Assembly (NCBI GenBank): GCA_027922465.2
Contig: BQMF02000287.1
Location: forward strand, 514,267 to 578,266
DNA from: Turritopsis dohrnii
Taxonomy: Eukaryota; Cnidaria; Hydrozoa; Anthoathecata; Oceaniidae
Direction of reading: 5' to 3'
Length of the DNA stretch: 64,000 nucleotides
Shown here: one piece after another, positions 40,801-52,800 of the stretch
How positions within the stretch are numbered: position 1 is the first letter of the stretch
Layout: each line of letters begins with the position of its first letter
Translations under genes and position numbers: made by a program
Notes under the pieces: generated by a model
Databases searched by the model: none
What the model saw: only the letters and a program-made list of their open reading frames with translations
What the model was told of the DNA's origin: nothing

Positions 40801-43800
40801 CATTGAAAATTCTAATTTACTATAAAACTCTAAATGTTACTATGAAATAATTCAATTGGGCGTAATGATCTTGAAGGCGCAAGAAGAGACAGATTTACTT
40901 TCAAAAAATGTTTTTGCATCGTAGCTCACTGATCGATACATTTGAGAAAAGATCACAATAACTAATAAACATACAAACAAGTTTTGACTCTCGCTAAAAC
41001 CTCGATAGTAAAGTATGAACTTCTGAAGTCGTCAGTTCGTTGTTCATTACTAGCTATCTTACACAAGCTTCATACAAAAACCATCTGCAATATTCTAAAT
41101 TTCACTTTCAACAAAACCAAAACCGCTTATCTCGAACAGATGCAAATATGTGTCTAAAACGCGGACAACTTCGTTGTTATCACAAAAATGATGGTATGGT
41201 AGATATTCTCATAGTTTTCAATGTGCTTCGCTAGATAATACTTGATCCGCTCAATTTCATTCCTGTTGCTTGTCGCTCAATACATCATTAATCATTAAAA
41301 ATTCTTCCATTCAGGAAAATCGAATAATTTAGAAGTAACCATGACACATATTTAGCTGCATTACCTCGTTTATTCAGTCTAATGTTTACTATTACGCAAA
41401 GCAAATGTATTGGAATAAACGAGAATTGGTGAATACTGCATTAGTATAAATAATGCAAAAAAAATGGTTGATGGCCTGCAAGCCATAACCGCATTTTCAA
41501 AAGAAAAAACTTTCCATCATTTCCATGAATAGAAATAAAAAAATATGGAGCCGTGCAGACCAATGAAATGAGTCACGTGACTTTTTGCAGTTCCAACTCT
41601 ATAAAAGCCACTACCACACATATGCTAACAATTTAAAATGTCTGTGATTATGAATTAATAACAAGTGAATCATTACTCTTCAGAGGCTCTGAACAATTTT
41701 ACTAAAAATATCCTCATGATGGGAGTGTGGAGATTTCTTCCTTACGAGAGAAGACTTTTCTCTGGTGAATCTTGCAATAAATTTTGAAATTAAGCTCCAC
41801 CTTACATGTTTTTAAAAATTTTTCAATCAAATTGTGAGATTGACCACAAGAGATAATCCAGAAAGAGATTGAAAATTTTCAGTGAAAGTTTCTTCCTACC
41901 TTACTGTCATAAAAAAGATCAATTTTACCCGAATGTACTTTTTCTTCAAGCTGAGGCCATAAAAAGTACTTACCATGCAATATATTTCTTTCTTCAAGTT
42001 CTTCTTTAGTTGGTCTTTGACTCAAGCGTCTAAATTGAAAACAAATCCTTCAAGTTTTAAAAGTTTTCCATTTTTCAATATTGAAATTAAATTGAGATGA
42101 CTCTCCAGCAGAAGTTCAAAAGAGACGAAAAAGTAATAAACCTGACTAGACTCGAACCAATGTCGTGTCGTAGCGTTAGTTTTTCATCATCAGACTTAGC
42201 TAAAATAGGTGAAAAGATATCACATCATATTCAAGTTAGTTTCCTATGGCCACTTCTGATTTTGTTCGTCATTATGACAATTCGTTTAAGACATTGAATG
42301 AAGAAACAACAAGAAAGTTAGGAATGAAAACTCGAAATATTGGCAGTTGAGTTCCATACTCACTCGGTATAATATTTTTGTTTTCCAATTCTTTTCTGGA
42401 TGGTCTTGATCTCAGCTTCATGGCTAGACTGTCAGTTCTTTTCACTTTCGATGCAAGACCTAAATTCCACAGAACAAAAAACTATGTCTCAGATACTAAT
42501 ATATTTAAAACATCATAAACAATGTTATGCACTATTGACCTTCAAACTGCATAAAATGGCAGAGGCTCTCCAACATCTTGACCAGAAACAACAAAAAACG
42601 TTGACTCAAAAATAAAAGTTCAATTTCAAGAATTTTTGATCAATCTTAATGTTACTGAGTTATTGTTCTTCAATTCTTTTTTTCAGAGTTTCATCCAATC
42701 TGAATTAAAACATTCATTTCCAAAATCTTCTTTATAAATTAAAACCGCTTGGGACTTTTTCATATTTTTTTAAAAACTTTTGATTAGAAAACAGTGAGAA
42801 GTTATCTAATCAGTTTTTAAAAACAATTAGGATATGTTCAGTTGAAACCACATAAACATTTTCAGTCCTATTCATCAGTTTCTTTATAGAAAACATTGCT
42901 TCAGTGTGACATATCAAAATATTTCTTTTCCTCTGCATAAGTTGTGAGTTTCTCTATTACATGATTTTTATAGGATCAGCGCCCCATCCAAGACGGTTGC
43001 AAGCCATCACACAGGGTGCTTTCATGAACAATTTTAACAGGGAATCTTAAGTTTGTTAAATGTTTGACATACTTACCAGAGGGTTCATCTTCGTCATCAC
43101 TTAGGTCAACCATTATAAAATTTGGGTCATTATCATCATCTTCATAATAATCACTATCACCGCCCTCATCATCTCCTTCATAAATTTTATCATAAGAATT
43201 AGTTTCATATTTAGATTTAGTTTTAAGAACTGGTTTTAGTTGAACACCATCAATCTCCAGAGGCATTGTGACATGGGAACCATGCAAGGAGTCGCGTTTA
43301 TTTTTAAGTTTGTGGTTAGTTAGAGCTTGCCCAGTCTTGATGTAGCGACGGAATGGTGACTTCAACTGACGCAGAAATTTATTTTTTGCTCTCACAACTG
43401 CTGCTAAAAAGTTTATCAGTTAATGTTATTATTATATGATTAAAAGAATTATTTGGTCTTTCTTTTAATTTTATACATTATATTTATTCATTTATCAAAA
43501 AAAAATTTTCTCTGGATTTGATTGACAGACTTCAAGCAATTAGGATTTACCTGTTACAACATTTTCATTTTCTTCTTCATCACTTTCATTACGAGTGGAG
43601 GAGACATCACTATCGCTGTAATTGTCATCGTGACTGCCATTGGGTGCATTATCTTCAAATTGAGTGTCCCCTAAACAAACAGATGATACAGGATTGATCA
43701 AGACCAAGACATATTTCCCAGAAAACAAATTATTACCTCCTGATTTACTCTGTTTTCGAAAAGGAAAAAATAGAAGCAAGTGTGTTAATGTTTATGAAAT

Positions 43801-46800
43801 TAAATGTTTTGGATCAGAATTAACATTAAGAATATCCCATATTTTACTGAAAATGTAAACACTGTTTTGGCATAAAAAGTAAATTGCTTTTTAAAAAAAA
43901 TCCCCTTTTTTGTGCGTGACCATTAGAAATGTGAAACTTTAGATTTAGAACAAACTATAATCACAGATTCTCGGAACCATGACAGATAAAAATCGTTCTT
44001 AGATTTACAGCTTTTATAAAAGAAAGCATAACAGCTGGGGCAAGAAAATTTTTTTCGTTCCTGTCCATGAAAAAATGTCTATTTTGATTGATACACGTTT
44101 TTTTGTAAGCAACATGTTTATAAGCAACACTAGTAAATTTTCTCAAAAACTTAAGCAACAAAGATCATACATAAATTAGCTACAGCACATTTCTTTAAAT
44201 TGTTACACTAGGTGGTTACACTAGGTTGCAGTACTATGTCCTACACTTTGTACTTAAATACTTCAGCTTGCACAAGATTTCAAGACTGGAAACACATATT
44301 TTTTCAATTAATACTTAGCAACAAATTAAGCAACATTACTACTAAAATGGTCATTTTTTAAGCGACATAACTATTAAGGTCTGACCTTGGTTGCTTATAA
44401 TAAAACAATGTGTATTGCGTCATATAATGTGCAGGTGTGAAAAAGAAAGACTTGTTGCTTAAATCAATCGGCCAGGACTAACTTTGGGGAATTATGAAGT
44501 ACTTATTAGCATGAGTGAAATAATAAAAGTTGCGACATTTACTGTTGCGACACTTACTGGCAATTGCAACATTTACTGTTGCAACGCTTACTGGCAATTG
44601 TGACATTTACTGTTGCAACACTTACTGGCAATTGCGACATTTACTGGCAATTGCAACATTTACTGGCAATTGCAACACTTACTGGCAATTGCGACATTTA
44701 CTGGCAGTACAACATCAAATGAAAACAAAACTCTGAACAATGAAAAAGTGAAAAGGAAACATTTTGTGCAAAAATATGAATTCTGTTATATACTGGTTAA
44801 AAAAGGAAATCTTACGAAGTTTTCAGCTGGCTAAACCTAGAATTTGACTGGCTTTTGCTGGCAGCCATTATTTTGACCTCTGGTGAAATAGAATGAATAT
44901 ATGAAGTGACTCTGAAATTCCTATTGACACTTCTGTAATGAGAAATTTATTCTTAGTGAATAGAATGCCAAATAGCCAATTATTTGAATTCTTATTATTT
45001 TGTATCCGGAAGGCCATTTAACCTACAATTCATAAGGATCTGGTCTGTGTTTTCGAACCATTATTAGTTTTGTTGCAGAGGTGCCATTCTTTAAAACCAG
45101 TAAATGACTGTGCGTCATAAATTTAACTTAAGCTTTTTCAACTGTATTGGTATTCAAGATTTTGGCAGATGGAGGAATGTGTTAATTAAACAAATTCCTT
45201 TACTAAGGCTTCTCTAACACAGCAGGTTCTAATCTAGGCCGAAAGAGTGTCCGCTGATCAGACGCTGCCCTCTTTGTTTTTTTTTTAAATATTTCGCCTT
45301 AAAAACTTCAAAAATCACTCTTGTATAGGGAATCACAGGTTAAACCCTGTGAAATAAAAATTCAGGTTGCCCTTTTCCTAAAAAAGTGCCCTTTGGATGT
45401 TCATAATGTGCCCTTTTCCCTTAGGCCGGGCACTGCCCTTTCATTCTACAGTAGACCCTGCATAGTCAGTTTATAAGATATGGTCATATATCTTGTAATG
45501 CTTTTATCACTCTTTGCACTTCACAGGAGTGATGGCAAACTTGTTGCTACTTTAACTTTATTTTATTTCAATGAAAATAAAGAAAACAAGTTTGTGTTTT
45601 GCAAGTTACGAATGGTGGATGAGTAACAGCAGAAAATTTTGATGAAATTATTGAAGCTTATAGAGGGAGAAAAAGCCAAAACATAAAATAAAATCATTAA
45701 TTCAAATCACGTTACACGTGAGGTGTTTGAAATGCAAAGGTTTCGTGTGGACATTTTTTTAGCCTGGAAGTTTCTTGATAAAAATCACAGCACTTACCGT
45801 TCAGATCAATGTGCGCTGCCATATTTTTTGAAGCGGACCTGAATGTGTGTAGGATGTATAATACAGTTATTTTCTACGGTATTTGTATTTCTTTGAATGA
45901 CGTTTTTGTTCCATTTCATCGCTCATATTTTTGTTCATGTAAACTCAAAATTACTCAATAAGATTATCCAGCACAATTCAGCACTGCTCAATTATTATTT
46001 ACATCATCTCTCTATTTTGAATTCCATTGCCTATATGTTTCTTCTGGCAGTATTATTATATGTTGCTTTATTCTGCTCAAATTTGGATTTAGCTGCTCCA
46101 AAATTTATGTAGTTGTGTTGAAAGTAACCCAGGACCGAATTCACCTTTTCACTTACATGACGCATGATGATCCAAAATTTGGTGAAACCGCAGGTTTTCA
46201 ATGTACTGAAAATGCTTACAATATGTTACAGTGCTATCAAGAAAGTATTATTATGGACATCTTGGGATTTAGATTATGTTTTGAACCAGGTGATGCACTC
46301 TGTAATTGTTACAAGCCACAACAGCAGGGCCCCTAGTAGCAGTTGATCAAATTCCTTGAACCCCAGTTAGTCAAGTTACTTTTCTAAGTATGGTAAATCG
46401 TTTTTTTTAGAAGAAATTGACCTTTTTCAAACTCATAAAAATCTCATAGCCAATGATATGGGTACCAGTGCTATTTTTACTTTTAGTGCAGGTTACAGTT
46501 CTGCACTTATCTGGGATATCGAAAACATTCAATATATTTATTTGATTCACACAGTAAAGCAGTTGGTTATTCTGACTGTTCATCTGCTCCAAATGGGAAC
46601 ATTACTTGAATTAATTTTTTTAAGTGAACTAAATGCATTTATAAAAGATATGTTTGAACCTATTGTAAGTTATGAAACACAGTATAACATCCAATTATTG
46701 CCATTTATGCGATACAAGATACTATTTCTTCAATTAAAGCAATTATATTACAATTACGCTGAAAGGTCAATTTCCGAAATTGAAAAGTTGTATTTGCGAC

Positions 46801-49800
46801 GTACCCTTTGATACTTCTGTGACCAATGTATTTCCATGTGGAGCTGACATTTAGTTATCATAAAACTCAAAAGAAAGTTAGCTTTCCATGGACATGTTTA
46901 CTTTGTGTCTGTCTCTCCAGAATCTATTCAGGTCTTCAATATTTTCAGGAACACAATCCATTTGACATAGAAATTCATCATGATAACATTCCTAATGATT
47001 TCCTAGATTTGTCTGAGATTTCCACTTAAGATTTGCGTGAAGAACAAGTTAACCAAGATAACCTTGAAGAAGATAAATATCCACTAGATTTGTTCAGATT
47101 GAACACACAGGAAACAATGTTGTATATATAATAGTTTCTCCTCAATTGAAGAAATTAATATTACCCCTGGGGAAGGTCAGCAACCTAGTTCTCTGTTGAC
47201 AGAAGCATTATGAAGAATTAGCCTTATTTGAAAAATTTGGAAATTATTCAGTTATTTCTACATTTCTACTATTTCCACTTTATTACTGACAAAAGTCATA
47301 GATTCTTACATAATGGCCACTGTTTCCGCATTGATCAGATAAGTGGCTTTCTTTTTCACCTAATGCTGATGGTGGATTTTGTTTACCTTGTGTTCTCTTT
47401 GCTGATAAATTTCCTAATGTGACACTCAAAAATAAGAATCTGCTTTTTCAAGCTCTCAAAGCCCAGTTCAAGTACCTAAGCCCAGCTCAAGTGCCTGTAC
47501 TTAGAATTAAAATCATGAAAAGGCAGCAGTAGATGGCAAAAAAATCTTGTCATCAATACATCTCACTTATCACACTTCTTAATCAAGAAGCAAAGAAAGA
47601 AAAGTTGGTTCAATAAAATAAGTAAAAATATGAATATCAAAAATATCAATTCGGGCAAACAATTTAATGACAAATAGAATCACCAGAAACTTCATATTTG
47701 GATAAGAAAGAAAAGATGACAAAATATTCTTTCTTAAAATTTTCCTATATATTCGACCTCAACATCGAGAGGTCATCATCAGAGTGAAAATATAAACAAT
47801 TAGCTATGTAATTGTCTGAAAAAGCGTAACTGCTTTTACTCTCCAGAAAAAAAAAAGATTACTTGTGTTTTCAGCTTTTCTTATTTTCCTTTTATCTATG
47901 GATACAAAGTTATTCATTACTCATTTTTAATTGAATTTCAACACTTATGTTAATGTGTTTGTCTTCATTTTTTCGAATGCATGGTAGGATTTGTGCGATG
48001 GGGGTTTTCCATAAAGTGTGAGCTGCCATAAAAGCTCATTTATCAAATGACTTTCTTCAATGTTAGTATGAAGGCATGAAGGGTATATCATTTTAGTTTT
48101 AACACATGTATAGAAATTGTTTTAACTTTAATTCACTTTAGACATGTTATTTCTTTTTGCCTATATATGTTCAAATGAGTTAATCAATGTGCAATGTTGC
48201 TGTCCATGTCTGGTTCCATATGCAAACCTAGGCATGCTGATGAAGCCTGATATTGGCAGAAACAGTGACGGAGTGGTTGATGTGTATGTAACAAACATCA
48301 TGGTGTTTTCAATGTAGTTAATTTAGTAGGAAAAGTGAATAAATATTCTGTTTTGCATGGACATCAGAACAAAAAAATTACTTTTTTCTGATCAATCGCT
48401 TTGTGTAATATTTTATGAATTTTGTTTGCTGCGTCTTCCTTCATGTTCATTTTTAAAAGAGACCTAACTTTAAGTAACTCTCTCATGCAGGAAACACAAT
48501 TTGTTCACATGTGCAGCATTTCTTGTTCACTTTGACACAGAAAATGTTTAAATGCTTTGACTTTGGTTAGGAAACATATTTTGACTGGTTAATTGTTATT
48601 TATTTATTTTGTTCTTTTATTTTGCAAATTTGATTCACATTGTATACATATGAAGATATTGAGCAAGTCCCATTTACAAAAATTGAGTCAGGTAAAAATG
48701 TGGCATCTAACATTATCAATGCATGTTATCATTATAAAATATGACTGTACAAAAGCAGCTTAACAGAATTGGAAATTAATTACCTGCATCATCAGTAGTT
48801 GCAGAATACGATATGCTGGCTCCACGCGGTGGTACAGGTGGAGGTTCTTCATCCTCCACATTCTTTTCAATTCTTATGTCTGGGCTAAAGAGAATTAAGG
48901 CAAAAAAATTTAGGAAATAGAAAATGCAACAAAATGTTTATCAAACATTCTTTAAGTAAAATCAAATTTATTATTCAGTGTCAGTAACTTTTGTCGAAAA
49001 CTTTCCTGAGTCTAAAAATTATACTTTTGATGATTCACAAAAACTAAAGAATTAATTGAACTTTCAAACACTAGCCGTAATCTCAAATGAGAAAAGTGGA
49101 GAAAGAAATTTGAAACCTGTCGATAGTTTCTTGGTCTGTCCCATCTGTTAAGATCGGTATAAGTACCCCTTCAGGTGGAATAGCTAAAAGAATTGTGAAA
49201 ACTATTGATCATGTCAACTTGACAGAAGACGATAACAGGTCAACATTTGAGAATATTGCATTTACATTTACCAAAAAAATCAACTCTTTCATATATACTC
49301 CTTTTTGTTTATTTTTCCATAATAAGTATTCAAACATTACTAACATATCCTTTGCTTCAATTGTTAAGGCATACAAATAAGTAACATACAAATAACATTA
49401 TTTATAATTTCAGGAACATTTTCAACTTCATTATCATTACCATGAAGTATTTTTTTCATTCAAAAAACTAAAGCCATGATATATTCATCACAAAAAGTAA
49501 TTTTAACAGGAATTACTACTTCTGGCATTTGCTTTCAAAGAAACACAAAGTTTTCCACCATTTTACAGAGCAATGAATAAAATTTGCTTGAAAAAAAAAA
49601 CAATTGAAATTCCAGTTTACCTGACTTCTCAGAAGTCATTTTATCCTCAGACCAAGACGTATCACCTATTAAACAACAACAATTCCATATCTATCCATTT
49701 TAATAAGTCAGCCTTTGAAATTCAAAATAAATTGTTGGAGAATAAAAATGGTAGAAAGTTGTGAAGCAGGTTGTCAAGGTTACTTTCTACAAATTTTTAT

Positions 49801-52800
49801 TTAATTATAATTCATTGTTACCTTTACTTGAAACATCAGTTTCTAATTGGAACTCAGTGTTTTTGTTTTTATCACCATCAAGTAAGTCGGGAACTGCAGG
49901 TTTTAAATCACTTGTAATCTGATAAGCAACATTATTATCTTTTGAGTTCTCATTCACTTCATGGTATGTTGACCCATTAGACTGGATATTAGTTTCTTCT
50001 TCATGTGAATTTTCTTTATTTGTTCCTTGGAGTTCATTCAAATCTAACGTGAATTTTACATCCAACGGGGTGACGTTTGTTAAATCATTGGTTGAGTATG
50101 ATAGTTTTTGTGGCGGTGAAGTAAGGTTACGGTTATGACTTTCGCTGTCACTACCTATAAATGAAAAAATAAAACATGCACAGTCTTGACTTAATACCAG
50201 CTTTGTATTGTTCTTTCAGTAGACTCTTTCTTATATAGAATTCATTGTACTTTTCAATTACAGAAAAGTATCATTTAGTAAACTAGTATCCAGCAATTTT
50301 TGAAAAATATATACTACCTCTAGATTGCCTATAAAAGCACTCAAAAATTTGGGGGAGGGGGGGGGGGGGGTTACTCTTCAGGAAATTCTTTTGATTTGAT
50401 CCATTTACGACGTAAAAAAACATTTGACATGATTTTTCCTATAAATATATGGCCTAACTATCATTTTGAAATATTCCAACTACAGTTTCAAACTTTGGAG
50501 ATTCTCTGATTTTCTATTTATTCAGTCAGTGAAAAACCAAGATTAAGTACTTTTAAAAATAAGATAAGTGTTACTCGAAAACGTTTTAAACGGATTTCTT
50601 AAAAGAAGTTCATTTTTTTTCTTGACAATGAAGAGACCTAATCAAGTTTAATTGGACTTTTGATATTAAACTTAAACTTGGGTCTAAGATGAACTTTTGA
50701 ATAAAAACCTACCTTGCTTATCTTTATTACAGGCAATATTACCCATGACTTAACAAGTTGTAAAATAGTAGAACTATAAGAGTGAAGATCTTATGAAATC
50801 TATCCAACTCACAAATTTAATAGGAAAAAAAAGAAATGTGTTTAGGATATTACTTCAAGAGTCTAAAGCAAAAAACATGACATTTTCTACATGGAAAATA
50901 AAACACAGCATATAAGTGATTTAAAAACACTTAATGTCATCTATATTTTTTAAAAAGAAACAAAAGAAACAAGGTCTAATCAATATTATTTCAGACGTCT
51001 CAAATTTTATCCAAGAGAAATTGACCAATGAACCAGTAAACAGAAAATCTTTTGAGGAATAAGGAAGTTGCAGAAGTTGTCATCTGGTCACTCAATATTA
51101 ATTTAGAAATCTCATGTGAATCTCATCTCATGAATTAAACTAACATGGGGATATGATTATTTTTGTTTTTTGTTACTCAAGTATGATTATTTTGTGAGAC
51201 TAAATAATTTACAAATATTTTCTAAGTAATGTGGATGTGTGAAAAGTTGTTTTGAAGCAATTCTTTAAGGTGGTCAAAATTTCCATCTGTGAACACAGAT
51301 GTGTAAAAGAAAAAAACATTTACACCAAACCTGTGCAAACCAAAAATGAAAAATTTGTCAAAAAATAATTTGAAGGCTAATTTCAAATGTTGTTGTGTTT
51401 AATAAACTTTTGAAAACAAACATTGACACAATTACTTCATTTCGTTTTTGTGCTCGGTATCGTGCATTCAATCTTCATGTTATATTATGATGCCAACGCA
51501 ATTTTTTTTTATTTCTTTATTCTTATAAGTCCTTATGTTGATAAAGGTGTAATGATAGTAAAATAACAGATAATATGTAGACGGTCATGATAACCTTTTA
51601 ATGTTCCAGGTTCTGCACACAGAAAAACATATATGGCAAAAAGAACAAGCCTGAGTTTCTGTTCTTTATCAACAACTATTATCTCTAGATATTTCAGCCA
51701 TTCACATTCGGAAAATAGTAGAAATATAACTATGATGATTCCTTTGCACGAATGCACTTCCAAGTAGTAGATAGCTGAGGATTTGTCAACACAATTATGA
51801 TAGATGAAATTATAACTAAATTCTTTATAGTGTAAATAGAGTCTTACAAATATGCATTATAATATTATGTAATTTGATATTCCATTTAATTTAATTATCA
51901 TTAATTTTCACTTTATTATTAAGGGAGGTCTAATAATGTATCTGCTGAAATTTGACCTACACAATAGGAGCACCACTGATTCTGTTCTGCATAAAATTTT
52001 CTTGTATATATATTTTCATGTATATACAAACACTTGAACAAATCAACAAGAAAAAATAATCTTGTTTGTTTTCCCTGCAATGAGCAGGATGTTAGGATGC
52101 ATCGTTCTTTCTTTATGTTATCATCGATTTTAATTCTTTTCCTATAGAACATTCTTTGGAGGGATTGACGAAATAAATTCAGAAAATGTTTGAGTTCTAG
52201 CTGTACATTATCTGAAATACAATATACATAGAAGCTTTCATTTCATTAGATCAGTAGGAATTTATAACTCGTTAAAATTTCATTATGAATACCATATCCA
52301 TGGAAACATTTCTAAAAGATATCTGGGAGTTTATAATAGTCAATACTAATATAAATGCCATTCCATCCAAAATGCATTCATAACAGAATTGGAAAAATTT
52401 TTCTTTTCTTTATAAAAAAAAACTTTTCATAACATTAGTTTTAGAGAAAAATAAAACTTAATAAGTATAGTTCATTTATACAGCTGTGGATTATCTACTC
52501 CAGCAAGAGGGAGTTTCAACCTGTGCTTTTTTTAATCTATACTTGTTTTTGAAAACGATTAATTTTGAAGTAACTTCAAAAAATTATCAGTCTAATGAGC
52601 TACTTCTTAGGTTTGGATGCTAATCTAAATTTAAATTGACATCTGAACATTAGCACAAATAACGAAAGTATAGCCAATCCTCTATATGATGGCTACTCTA
52701 CAGTCATTGCAGGTCCCGAGTAATTGTTATACACTGTGAAAGCACAAGGAACTCCATAAGAAATTACATGATAAAGACAAGCTTGCTTCCTCACATAATT

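Larger units (their letters stand above)
43671..48783. other. PHACTR intron 5 (5.1 kb)
   Basis: It contains a minisatellite (44530-44706), low-complexity AT-rich DNA and several plus-strand fragments at 46115-47422 listed separately. Near 45440-45475 a CCCTTTCATTCTACAGTAGA stretch preceded by repeated GTGCCCTTT motifs looks like a transposon end. No supported host exon. Confidence 0.45.
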
